Origin: Bacillota bacterium
GTDB taxonomy: Bacteria > Bacillota > Clostridia > Acetivibrionales > DSM-1351
Direction: 5' to 3'
Length of the DNA stretch: 64,000 nucleotides
NCBI GenBank assembly: GCA_023444055.1
Contig: JAEZRV010000063.1
Span: 25,610-89,609, forward strand
In this document: positions 50,297 through 60,357 of the stretch, piece by piece
How the letters are laid out: each line of letters starts with the position of its first letter
How positions within the stretch are numbered: position 1 is the first letter of the stretch
Notes under the pieces: generated by a model
Seen by the model: only the letters and a program-made list of their open reading frames with translations
Database searches by the model: none
What the model was told of the DNA's origin: nothing
Made by a program: the position numbers and the translations under genes

Positions 50297-53200
50297 TTAC
50301 TTATTATACAGCTTGTAGAGGAATACTGCAGCTTCTGCTTTGGTTAAGTTTCCAGTCGGATTGACTTTGTTATTACTTCCTATGATCAAACCTTCCTTAA
50401 CCATCGTAGCTACGCTGTTCAGCGCATAGGAAGCAACTTTGGACTTGTCGGAGAATTTTTCCAGATCGGCAGCAGTACCTTGCTTATTTAGATTCTTTGC
50501 AAGTATCAAGGCTCTTTCTGTCAACACCATCATGTCCTGCCTTGTAATCTTGTTATCACTGCCGAATTTGTTATTGCCTATGCCGGCCGTAATACCAAGA
50601 GCTTTGGCAATTGCAATTTCATTATAATAGTAAGCATTCTTATGTACATCGCTGAAATTGCCACTTTCCTTTGTAGCCAATCCAAGTGCCCTAACAAGTG
50701 AGTAAAGGAAATCTGCCCTTGTGATATCGGTTCTCGGATTGAATATATTACCCTCTGTCTTGAGAATATCCTTTGATGCAAGTACTTCAACCGCTTTCTT
50801 AGCCCATGCTACCGTTCCGAGATCTGTGAATGTCTTGGGTACGTAAGCTACAGCGTAGTTGTCGCTGAAATGAGTTGTTGTGAAGGTTACTACACCGTTC
50901 TTGGGGTCATAGCGTCCGCTTGGTATTGTAATAACATTTCCGCTTCTGTCAATATTCCAAACAACAATCATTTCGGGATTATTCAATTCTACCGCAGTAG
51001 GCTTGTAAGGTATGGATACGGTTACAGGTGCACTTGGATTGTTCCAAGCCGTTTCTTTTCCGTCCAACGTAAGGGCAAGCTGTATGATTGGTCTATCGCC
51101 TAGAGCCGCCTTCACTTCTGCCGGGAGCTTGGACTTGTCGCTTTTGCCAATTTCTAGTGCTATTTCCTTGCCACTGCTTTCAGCTGTTTCAGTCAACATG
51201 TTACCGGATATTACGACCTTACCCAATTCAGTGGAAATAGTGAGCTTGTCATCCTTTGTTCCACTTGTCAATGCAGCAACAGGCAAGCCTACCGAGTAAG
51301 AATTCACTCCTTGTACCGCAGGTATATCTATCGTAACATCTTTTGCTAGAAATTCCTTTGCTTTTTCCAGATCCAGTGTTGGAACGGATGCGGTTCCATT
51401 CTTCACAGTAGTCTGCATAGTTACTGTTTGATCCTGAACAACTGGTGTTGCAGGTGCAGGCTGTGTTGAAGATGTTGATCCGGTGCTAGGAGAAGACGGA
51501 GTTTTGCTATTTGCTACTTTTATCGTGTAAGTCTTTACAGTACCTAATTCAGATGTTACCTCTACATTTATATCCGTTACAGTATCAGGTATCAGCGATA
51601 TTGCCCCAGAAGTTGTACCGCTGGCAACAACCACGCCGTTCACTTTAATTGATGCCTTGCTGTCCGCCGCTGTCGCAGTCACCTTAATGTCGGTCACATC
51701 TTTAACGGAAATACTGTATTGGGTGGTTGCTGCGGTGAATGTCGGTTGGAGTGTTCCAACACTAGTGGTCAGACCGCTGAGATTCGCATTGGACGATTTT
51801 GGTGCATACATTCCAAGGTCACCGAGGTCAATTTCATAGCCGTCTTGGAGTTTCCTGTATTCGTCTTTAAAGTAATAATCCAGATATGAATGTCCAAGAA
51901 TGAATCTGTCTGGATTCATTGCACCGTAGTAGCCGGCATTGGCATTGCTCTGACTGTCAAACAGCACATAGCTTCCCTGCCATCCTGAACCAGACACGCC
52001 CCAGCTGATGACGTGATCGATGTATGGGGCAAACTTGGTAAACAGTTTGTACATCAGTGCGTATTCATAACCAAGGGCGTCAGACTGTCTGACATTGAGT
52101 ACTGAGGGAGCGTCCGCACCGCCACCAGGGGTGTTGGTTGGCACCTTAAGGTCAAATTCTGAGTACGAAACACCAGAAAGAAGACCCTGGTCAACGAGAG
52201 AGGAATAGAGAGCCATAGCATATTGGTTATCGCTTGCTAGGGTATTTCCAATGGAATCGTGTCCCTGAATACCGATGTCTTCGATAAGTGGTCTTCCGTC
52301 ATACAGAGGATCTGAGAGCCATGCTGTGTTTAGTTCGCGAACCATGTTGTATACAGTCCTCGCTTTGCTGCGGGTAGCAAGACCGTAATCGTTGTAGGTC
52401 AGTTTCGGAGGATTGTCAACGATATAGGCGTCAATGCTGCCGTCGGTGTCGTGTCCGTCGAGCTTCATGTACTCTGGAAGGTCGGTGTAGTTGGCTTTGT
52501 AAGCTGCCGCCATCTCGGCGTTTGGAGCTGCGATGTGTGCGTATTTGAAGAGCAAGTAAATGTAATGCTCTTTGATGTCGCTGCCAATTAGATCATCCGA
52601 CATTGCAACAAGCCAGTTGGTGTGTTTAAGGCTCGTTCTCCAGTTGTTTGCATCAGTAGGGATGAGCTCACTGTGGCGGCTTTCGTGGACTTCTTCGTTA
52701 AGTACATCCCATGAATTGAAGGGGATTACTCCGCGAGATACACTTGAGTCATACTTCGTATCTGTGGTCAAGAAGTGCCGCATCACATACATTGTGTGGT
52801 TAAACTGCACTCTTCTGGACATTTCTTTGTCTACCGGAACCGTGGTAGTAACGCCGTTACCCAGTCCATAGAAATTGGTTGTGCCGTTATATCCGGAGGG
52901 AAGGGTAGCTGGAATTATCTGTCTCATCCATGCAGGAGCCTGATTGTACCATGCTAAAACATGGGCGTGAGACTTGTACTGTCCAGGTGTTCCAGAATCC
53001 CTAATCTCTTGATAAGAGTTTGTCGGAAAACTGAATTCAATTGCACCAGGGGTAGTGGTTGCACCGCTCAGAGCCATGCCATCAACGCTTTTTAGCCAGT
53101 TTGGGCCGCGTGGATGTGTACCTTCTGCTTTTAGATTGTTACCGTCGACAAAGATTTCATAGTGTCTGGCTCTAGTCTCGGTTACTGCTCCAGTTCCAAT

Positions 53201-54235
53201 CGCACCGACCATGAACAGGCCATTTTCCTTGTTGTAAACACTCTTTAAAGGTGCTACTTCATTCTGGTTTTTACTGTTTATTATTTCGGACAGTGGAACG
53301 CCATTTAGATCGGGTGCAGTTATTTTGATGTTTGCCACAAGAAGCATGCCAGTTTCTGCTGGACGGCCGTTCTCACCATGGAGCTCAAGAATGAAGTTTG
53401 AGGAATCGCCTGTTGAAGCAGTAATGCTGTGGTGAGCCACCAACCAGGTTTCACCGTTGTAGCTGCCAACCCAGTCGGGGTTAAGGTTGTTGTACTGGTA
53501 CCCCCTGAGGTAGCTATCGACGTTAGTGTTGGTATTTCTGATTCTCCACCTCATGTATTTGCCCTGTGCACTCTTGGGATAGTACACATCAAACTCAATA
53601 GTTGAGCCTTCTGGAACATTTACAGCTGGAGACAACGGAGATTCAAGACTAATTCCACCGAATGTACTTTTTCCGTTATGTATGTAATTGATTTTAAGGA
53701 CATCATCTTTGCCTTCGGAATCTGAAAAAGGATACGGAATCATTTGGTATGTACCACCAGCAAAGTCGGTGGGGACACGGTAATCAAGTGGAGTTCTTGC
53801 GGTCCATACATTGGTAGGTGCGGTAATTTTTGTGGCTATTCTGCCAAGACCTGGATCAAGACGGAAATAGGGATCTGAACCGTCTGCTTTGATCTTTCCA
53901 GTGAAATTCACTATTGCGTCTTCAAGGCTGACTATGGCCTCGTCGGTGGGAGTAAGCGGATTACGCGCGAACTCAAGAACATTATCAAGAGCTTCGAGTT
54001 CATCGGCATACACCCAAGGGAAAGCTTGGTTCACATCTGAACCGTCGTCAGTGTGGCTAATTTGGAGAGGGAATTCCTCATTGCCGACTTTTAAAGCTTC
54101 GGTTTGTACAATGAGGTTGTTCAGTTCAACTATCGGTTCAACTTTAGCCGCAACAGGGGCAACCGGTAACAAGGATAACAGCATGACGACTACGAGGAGT
54201 CGGGAGATATTAATTAAGCGTTTTTTACATTTCAT
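50297..54235 (-). CDS. S-layer-anchored endo-1,4-beta-xylanase (GH10)
   Basis: A secreted 1312-residue enzyme. A signal peptide (VVVMLLSLLPVAPVAA) is followed by a carbohydrate-binding-like beta domain (about residues 150-320). A GH10 catalytic domain runs from about 340 to 800, with AHVLAWYNQAP near 423, the acid/base glutamate in WDVLNEE near 510 and the nucleophile in YSEFD near 692. A cadherin-like beta-sandwich (NANLSGLTTSVGTL) and a Pro/Ser/Thr-rich linker come next. Three SLH repeats at the C-terminus (about 1130-1312) attach it to the cell wall. It cuts xylan at the cell surface. The gene is GC-richer than its neighbours, so acquisition is likely, and a recombinase relic lies just upstream. 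Confidence 0.9.
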   Translation of the reverse strand: MKCKKRLINISRLLVVVMLLSLLPVAPVAAKVEPIVELNNLIVQTEALKVGNEEFPLQISHTDDGSDVNQAFPWVYADELEALDNVLEFARNPLTPTDEAIVSLEDAIVNFTGKIKADGSDPYFRLDPGLGRIATKITAPTNVWTARTPLDYRVPTDFAGGTYQMIPYPFSDSEGKDDVLKINYIHNGKSTFGGISLESPLSPAVNVPEGSTIEFDVYYPKSAQGKYMRWRIRNTNTNVDSYLRGYQYNNLNPDWVGSYNGETWLVAHHSITASTGDSSNFILELHGENGRPAETGMLLVANIKITAPDLNGVPLSEIINSKNQNEVAPLKSVYNKENGLFMVGAIGTGAVTETRARHYEIFVDGNNLKAEGTHPRGPNWLKSVDGMALSGATTTPGAIEFSFPTNSYQEIRDSGTPGQYKSHAHVLAWYNQAPAWMRQIIPATLPSGYNGTTNFYGLGNGVTTTVPVDKEMSRRVQFNHTMYVMRHFLTTDTKYDSSVSRGVIPFNSWDVLNEEVHESRHSELIPTDANNWRTSLKHTNWLVAMSDDLIGSDIKEHYIYLLFKYAHIAAPNAEMAAAYKANYTDLPEYMKLDGHDTDGSIDAYIVDNPPKLTYNDYGLATRSKARTVYNMVRELNTAWLSDPLYDGRPLIEDIGIQGHDSIGNTLASDNQYAMALYSSLVDQGLLSGVSYSEFDLKVPTNTPGGGADAPSVLNVRQSDALGYEYALMYKLFTKFAPYIDHVISWGVSGSGWQGSYVLFDSQSNANAGYYGAMNPDRFILGHSYLDYYFKDEYRKLQDGYEIDLGDLGMYAPKSSNANLSGLTTSVGTLQPTFTAATTQYSISVKDVTDIKVTATAADSKASIKVNGVVVASGTTSGAISLIPDTVTDINVEVTSELGTVKTYTIKVANSKTPSSPSTGSTSSTQPAPATPVVQDQTVTMQTTVKNGTASVPTLDLEKAKEFLAKDVTIDIPAVQGVNSYSVGLPVAALTSGTKDDKLTISTELGKVVISGNMLTETAESSGKEIALEIGKSDKSKLPAEVKAALGDRPIIQLALTLDGKETAWNNPSAPVTVSIPYKPTAVELNNPEMIVVWNIDRSGNVITIPSGRYDPKNGVVTFTTTHFSDNYAVAYVPKTFTDLGTVAWAKKAVEVLASKDILKTEGNIFNPRTDITRADFLYSLVRALGLATKESGNFSDVHKNAYYYNEIAIAKALGITAGIGNNKFGSDNKITRQDMMVLTERALILAKNLNKQGTAADLEKFSDKSKVASYALNSVATMVKEGLIIGSNNKVNPTGNLTKAEAAVFLYKLYNK

Positions 54236-54593
54236 CTTAGTTTTCCTCTTTTCTTAAGGTAATTTCTAAAATCTAGTTTTAGAGTCGACTAATTTTCTAA
54301 TTTGGGTATTTTTTAATTTACCCTTAAAAATGTTGTTTCATTTGATGATTTCGTTGTTTATGGATTAACCATAAAATATACCTACGTTTCTTACTGCGCA
54401 CTTGTCCCTTGGGTTACGTCGGACGTGGCTTGACGATCATTAAAAACACCTCCTGTTTTATGTTATTCAGATTAGATATATTTTATTTTAAATTGGATAT
54501 GGATAATATAATATCAAAGTATTGTAATAAAATCCATAGATGTAAATTCGATGATTGTATCTCAAATAATACCTCAACGAGAATGATTTTAGT

Positions 54594-54893
54594 AATAAAG
54601 AGATAAATTCTACTATAAGTGAAAATGGAATCTTATATGAGGCATTTGTTTATGCGTTTTATGAGATAGTCAAAAAAATAGATTACTATATGGCAAAGTG
54701 GCAAAAGCAGATTGACAACAAGGATATTTTGGAGAGAGTTACTGCCAAGAGGTTTATTGGGATTTTTAAAGAGGCTCAGACTATAGAACGGTTTGATGCA
54801 GGATTGTATTTTTAAATGGTGGAGAAGATTATTGTTTATGAGGATAAGGTAAGTGTGGGGGTGTTGGATGGGACGGATACATGTTTTGATTAA
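54594..54893 (+). pseudogene. Relic of a large serine recombinase (C-terminal part)
   Basis: The frame encodes YEAFVYAFYEIVKKIDYYMA, then RVTAKRFIGIFKEAQTIERFDAGLYF, a stop at 54813, and in the same frame MVEKIIVYEDKVSVGVLDGTD. This matches the end of phage/transposon-type serine recombinases (the FD..L...VEKI.VYEDG pattern). The catalytic domain is gone and the end is split by a stop, so it is dead. Neighbouring 54236-54593 and 54894-55169 hold only AT-rich DNA, with TTGACA near 55108 and AGGAGG at 55157 before the next gene. Confidence 0.65.
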
Positions 54894-55169
54894 AAGAGTT
54901 ATATTATTAAATACATTAGCGCTATCTTTTGTTACATTAGGTGAGACCGTTAATTGGAGGATAATATCTTCACAGATATATGTGACAGGGTGTCTATAAT
55001 TGTGAAAGGTTTATGCTATAAATACATTTACAATAATTTGCTATTATGGTAGGATTTTATGTTGATATAAATATATATTTATCAAAATATGGTAGTAAAC
55101 AATATATTTGACAAAAAAGTGTAAAAAACATCAGTGTATGTTAGGAAAAATTATTAGGAGGTAAATAGC

Positions 55170-58100
55170 ATGAGATTAAAAAACTTATTCAAGAAAACTA
55201 TAGTGACCATATTTTTTATATGCATTTTTAGTACGAGTTATTTTGGGGACTCTTGGAGAAATGGGGATTTTCTACAGTTTGGGCAGGAGGTGCAGGCGGT
55301 AGCAACAGCATTTGAACAACAGTGGGATAAGCAGCCTTATTCAACCAATCAAACAGATATTGTTTCAAATGATAATGGTATTTTAAAGTTGCGTTCAATC
55401 ACTAACGATCCTTGGCTAGAAATGTATAATATAGGATCATTTGATCCCAATACATACAGATATATTGAGGTGAGGTACAAAGTTGATGAAGGGCAAACCT
55501 CTGAATACCAAATATACTATTTAACAACTCAAGAAACGAATCTTAGTGAAGATAAAAACGTATTAGCTCGCGAGAGTTTGATAGCAGATGGTCAGTGGCA
55601 CACACAGCGTCTTGATATGTGGAGAAGTTCAAAATATAAAACTTCTGGAAATATTACTGGTTGGAGATATGATTGGGCGACTAAAAGTGATTGTACAATA
55701 GAATTTGATTATATTAAACTAGTAAGTAGCGGAACAGTAGCATTTGAACAACAGTGGGATAAGCAGCCTTATTCAACCAATCAAACAAATATTGTTTCAA
55801 ATGATAATGGTATTTTAAAGTTGCATTCAATCACTAACGATCCTTACTTGGGAATGTACAATATAGGATCGTTTGATCCTGAATTATACAGATATATTGA
55901 GATAAGATATAGAATTGATGAGGAAACAACAACAGGATACCAAATATTTTATTTAACAGATAAGGATTCTGTTCTTAATGAAGATAAAGTTGTGAATTAC
56001 GATGGATTAATTGCAGATGGTCAGTGGCATACACAGCGTCTTGACATGTGGAAAAATCCCAGGTATAGGGTTTCTGGCAATATTACTGGTTGGAGATATG
56101 ATTGGACGACTAAAAGTGATTGTACAATAGAATTTGATTATATTAAACTAGTAAGTAGCGGAACAGTAGCATTTGAACAACAGTGGGATAAGCAGCCTTA
56201 TTCAATCAATCAAACAGATATTGTTTCAAATGATAGTGGTATTTTAAAGTTGCATTCAATTACTAACGATCCTTACTTGGGAATGTACAATATAGGATTG
56301 TTTGATCCTGAATTATACAGATATATTGAGATAAGATATAGAATTGATGAGGGAACAACAACAGGATACCAAATATATTATTTAACAGATAAGGATTCTG
56401 TTCTTAATGAAGATAAAGTTGTGAATTACGATGGATTAATTGCAGATGGACAATGGCACACACAGCGTCTTGACATGTGGAAAAGTCCCAAGTATAGAGT
56501 TTCTGGCAATATTACTGGTTGGAGATATGATTGGACATATACTAGCGGTTCTACAATAGAATTCGATTATATTAGGTTAGTAGACAATAATTCACTAATG
56601 TTATCAGCTAGTACTCCTACTGCTAATCAAGTATATACAAGCTTTATTCCTATGATAACAGTTTCAGATATAGATAATGATACTTTGACGTGTAAATATT
56701 ATATTGATTCAGAAACTACGCCAAGAGATACAAAGACGGCTTTAAATACTATTACAGAACAAACAGTGGGCTTTAATGCTTTAAATCTAAGCACGTTAAG
56801 TGACGGAATACATAATATTAGATATGAGGTTACTGATGGATATATTTCAACTCCAGTTATGCAGACGGTATCCTTTATAGTGGATAATACTGCTCCAACT
56901 ATTGGAACAGTTAACAGAACGTCTGCGATTAATTCCATTACAATCTCAGGTTCAGCAACTGACAGCTTTGCAGGACTTGATGCAGCTCCTTACAGGTACA
57001 CAATAGGCTCAGAAGTATCAGCGTGGTGTACTGGGACTACATATACATCACAAAAACAGTTAGAACCGAATACTAAGTATACAGCAATATTTGAGGCGAA
57101 AGATGCGGCAGGTAACGTAGACAGTCAATCAAGTGATATATATACAAAAGCAGCCGTACCTATACTAGAGGTAAATAACGCTACATCATATACTCTTAAT
57201 GTTACAACCTCTGATAATAACCCAGAATATACGCAGTACCAGATTATTGTAAGCAATAATAACGAAACAAAATATGTAACCCAAGAAGGAACTGTAACAG
57301 CTACATCTGTATGGATTAAATTGACGAATAAAGCTATAAGGGTAAAAGGACTTAATCCAAACACTGAATATACTTTTGCTACTAAAGCTAGAAATGTAAG
57401 CATAATAGAAACAGTTATGAGTCAGGAGGTAAGCGATACAACTCTTGTTGCACCTGCTGCTCCGCCAGAAAATATTATTGCTACCGCAAATGATAATACT
57501 ATAACATTAGCTTGGGATGCTGTAAGTGGAGCTACAAGCTATGATATTGTTGTAGATAAAAATGCTGATGAAATTAATGAGAACGATATTATAAATGTAA
57601 CTTCTAATGGATACACACAATCAGGCTTTTATCCAGATACTCCTCATACATTCCTTATTCGTTCAAGAAATGGAGGAGATCCGGGAATTTGGAGCTCAAA
57701 AATAACAAAATCAACTTTACCTAGTAATCCAAGTGTACCTGCAAATCTTAACACTGTGTCTCTAAGCAATTCAATAACAGTTATTTGGGGTAGTGTTTTA
57801 GGTGCTGCAGGGTATGACATACAATATGATTGGGACAATGAAGATACTGAGAAAAATATCGTTTCTATCGGATCTAGCACAAGCTATGTACACAGTAGTT
57901 TAACTCCCGGAAAAGCTCATATTTACAGAGTAAGGAGTATTAATGCAGGAGGAAAGAGTGAATGGTCTGAACCTATAAAGGCTTTTGCACTTTTTGAAGC
58001 GGTACCAGTACCTGTAAATATTAAAGCAGAACCAACTGAGAACAGTATAATTCTTACTTGGGATGCAGTAGAGGGTGCAACTGGCTATACTATTGAAGCT

Positions 58101-60335
58101 GATGGTGAAAAGTATGATGTTTCAAATAATACTTACACGCAAACCTATTTGACATCTAGCGCGCAACCTCATAAATATAGCGTTCGTACAAATAAAAATG
58201 GAAGAAGCAGTGATTGGAGTTCCTCAATTACAGCATATACACTAGACAAATTTGGTACACCTGCTAATTTTAAAGCAAATGAAGATGGTTCCTCTGCGTC
58301 ACTTTCATGGGACACTGTTAAAGATGCAATAAAATATGAACTAGAAAGAAATAACGAAACAATAGACTATGTTTCAGAAACATCCTACATTGATAACGGG
58401 ATTTCACAAAATGAAACTTATACATACAGGATAAGAGCTATAAGTGAAACTGAGGTCAGCGAATGGACATCACCTATTGAGATGAGATTATATAATTTGT
58501 CCACTCCAAAGAATGTAACAGCTGACTCCGATGAGACATCTATCTCAATTTCGTGGGATTCCGTAAATGGTGCTACAGCTTATGACGTTGAATTTGACGG
58601 CTTTACAGAAACCATATCGGCAACAACGTATTCTGCAATTAATTTGAGTCCAGGTTCACAGTATAAAATAAGAGTTATGGCAAGGGATGAAAATGGCGGT
58701 ACAAGTAACTGGAGCACTCCTTTGCTAAAGTCTACCTTATTTGCTATGGGCGATGTGCCAAATGTTTCAGCTATAACAAAAAAGAATTCAGTAACAGTTA
58801 TGTGGAATCCAATCAATGGTGCTACAGGATATAATATAGAGGTAAATGGAGAAAATATTTTAAATGTTACAGGGTCAGCAATAACCTTCAGAGACTTACC
58901 CGCTGAAACGCAGTATGAGTATCGCGTTAGAGCGCTAAACAGTATAGGTGCCGGAAATTGGAGCAATAAACTAACCGTATACACATTACCTCAAGAGCCT
59001 TCTGTCCCTTCAAATGTAAATGCATCAGATGTAACCTCAATCCTTGTAACCTGGGATAAAGTGGAAGGCGCAACTGAATATGAAATTAGCATAACTGATG
59101 TGAAGACTAATGAAGAGTCAATAATAAAAATAGGTTCTGACAACAGCTATCTACATACAGGACTTGCCCCAGACAGAACCTTTAGATATAAAGTAATGGC
59201 TATTAATAATATTGGAAGCAATGAGTGGCGTACAGAAGTAGTAAAGTATACTTTGTTAGCTACTCCTACGAACCTTGTTTCAACTACTGCATCAAGCATC
59301 TCAATAGGTTTGGCATGGGATGCTGTTGATGGGGCAACCAGCTATGATATAGAAAAAAACGGTGAGTTATTCAGTGGTATAACGGCTACGAAAAATTTCT
59401 TTAATGATTTAACTCCTAATACAAAACATGAATTTAGAATAAGAGCAATAGGGGAAAATAACGATAGTAATTGGAGTAACAAAATCTCTGTAATGACAAA
59501 ATTAGATACTCCAACAAAGATCAATAAGATAATAAAGGAATCATCAATTTATTTATCATGGGATGAAATAAAAGATGCCACAGGATATGATATAGAGGTT
59601 GATGGGGTAATTGAAGATAATGCCTCCAGTCTTTTCTACAATAATAGTAAACTAACGATAGGGATAGAACATAAATATAGAATTCGTGCTAAAACATCAG
59701 AGAATTATAGTGAGTGGAGCGAGGAAATAGTTGCGATTGTAAGACCAGCTGCACCGCAAAACCTTGAGACAGTGCCTTTTGCAAATGATATTATTTTGAC
59801 TTGGAAAAGTATAGAAGGTGCTTCGAGTTATGACATTTGTATTGATAATACAATAACTGAGAATGTATCAAATACATATTATAAGCATTTAAATTTACAG
59901 TCATCTCAGACTCATACATATAAAGTAAGAGCAAGGTTCTTAAATGTTGAGGGTGATTGGAGCAGTGAAATATCTGAAAGTACACCTGCTTTAAATGTGG
60001 CAGTATGTAAAGTTTCCACAAATAAAGATAAATTATTTAATATTTTTGTAAACACTTCAAATAAGCAGTATCATGAACAAAAGACATTTACAGTTACATA
60101 TAACCCGGATGAAGTAGAATTAGTTGATCTCTGTACATTGACTCCGGAAAAGGAACTAATAGCAGGTTATATAACAGCTGCTAATTTAGTCATAACTAAA
60201 GCGGATTCAGGTGAAATAGTTTTCTCTTTAAAAAATCCACATTTATTAGACGAGGATGTTACAGGAATAATTAACGTAATTCAATTTAAGTCAAAAATAG
60301 ATGGAAAAACATCAATAAATATTCAGTTGAATTAA
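55170..60335 (+). CDS. Secreted multi-domain fibronectin type III protein
   Basis: A 1721-residue exported protein. A signal peptide is followed by three tandem, nearly identical modules of about 143 residues (FEQQWDKQPYS..., ending ...IEFDYIKLVSSG), which look like carbohydrate-binding beta-sandwiches. An Ig-like segment (DNTAPTIGTVNRTS) comes next, then about ten fibronectin type III domains (each with W(D/N)xVxGAT.Y.I). A C-terminal domain (FTVTYNPDEVELVDL, ending GIINVIQFKSKIDG) resembles cohesin or related beta folds. No catalytic domain, SLH or sortase motif is seen. It may bind polysaccharide and scaffold other secreted proteins. Translationally close to the protease that follows. Confidence 0.85.
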   Translation: MRLKNLFKKTIVTIFFICIFSTSYFGDSWRNGDFLQFGQEVQAVATAFEQQWDKQPYSTNQTDIVSNDNGILKLRSITNDPWLEMYNIGSFDPNTYRYIEVRYKVDEGQTSEYQIYYLTTQETNLSEDKNVLARESLIADGQWHTQRLDMWRSSKYKTSGNITGWRYDWATKSDCTIEFDYIKLVSSGTVAFEQQWDKQPYSTNQTNIVSNDNGILKLHSITNDPYLGMYNIGSFDPELYRYIEIRYRIDEETTTGYQIFYLTDKDSVLNEDKVVNYDGLIADGQWHTQRLDMWKNPRYRVSGNITGWRYDWTTKSDCTIEFDYIKLVSSGTVAFEQQWDKQPYSINQTDIVSNDSGILKLHSITNDPYLGMYNIGLFDPELYRYIEIRYRIDEGTTTGYQIYYLTDKDSVLNEDKVVNYDGLIADGQWHTQRLDMWKSPKYRVSGNITGWRYDWTYTSGSTIEFDYIRLVDNNSLMLSASTPTANQVYTSFIPMITVSDIDNDTLTCKYYIDSETTPRDTKTALNTITEQTVGFNALNLSTLSDGIHNIRYEVTDGYISTPVMQTVSFIVDNTAPTIGTVNRTSAINSITISGSATDSFAGLDAAPYRYTIGSEVSAWCTGTTYTSQKQLEPNTKYTAIFEAKDAAGNVDSQSSDIYTKAAVPILEVNNATSYTLNVTTSDNNPEYTQYQIIVSNNNETKYVTQEGTVTATSVWIKLTNKAIRVKGLNPNTEYTFATKARNVSIIETVMSQEVSDTTLVAPAAPPENIIATANDNTITLAWDAVSGATSYDIVVDKNADEINENDIINVTSNGYTQSGFYPDTPHTFLIRSRNGGDPGIWSSKITKSTLPSNPSVPANLNTVSLSNSITVIWGSVLGAAGYDIQYDWDNEDTEKNIVSIGSSTSYVHSSLTPGKAHIYRVRSINAGGKSEWSEPIKAFALFEAVPVPVNIKAEPTENSIILTWDAVEGATGYTIEADGEKYDVSNNTYTQTYLTSSAQPHKYSVRTNKNGRSSDWSSSITAYTLDKFGTPANFKANEDGSSASLSWDTVKDAIKYELERNNETIDYVSETSYIDNGISQNETYTYRIRAISETEVSEWTSPIEMRLYNLSTPKNVTADSDETSISISWDSVNGATAYDVEFDGFTETISATTYSAINLSPGSQYKIRVMARDENGGTSNWSTPLLKSTLFAMGDVPNVSAITKKNSVTVMWNPINGATGYNIEVNGENILNVTGSAITFRDLPAETQYEYRVRALNSIGAGNWSNKLTVYTLPQEPSVPSNVNASDVTSILVTWDKVEGATEYEISITDVKTNEESIIKIGSDNSYLHTGLAPDRTFRYKVMAINNIGSNEWRTEVVKYTLLATPTNLVSTTASSISIGLAWDAVDGATSYDIEKNGELFSGITATKNFFNDLTPNTKHEFRIRAIGENNDSNWSNKISVMTKLDTPTKINKIIKESSIYLSWDEIKDATGYDIEVDGVIEDNASSLFYNNSKLTIGIEHKYRIRAKTSENYSEWSEEIVAIVRPAAPQNLETVPFANDIILTWKSIEGASSYDICIDNTITENVSNTYYKHLNLQSSQTHTYKVRARFLNVEGDWSSEISESTPALNVAVCKVSTNKDKLFNIFVNTSNKQYHEQKTFTVTYNPDEVELVDLCTLTPEKELIAGYITAANLVITKADSGEIVFSLKNPHLLDEDVTGIINVIQFKSKIDGKTSINIQLN
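55308..56590 (+). repeat. Three near-identical 430-bp coding repeats
   Basis: Units begin at 55308, 55740 and 56169. Units 2 and 3 are almost identical; unit 1 and the end of unit 3 diverge slightly. Such similarity at DNA level points to recent tandem duplication or conversion. Confidence 0.9.
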
Positions 60336-60357
60336 TTGAACAGGAGGGCTCAAAAAG

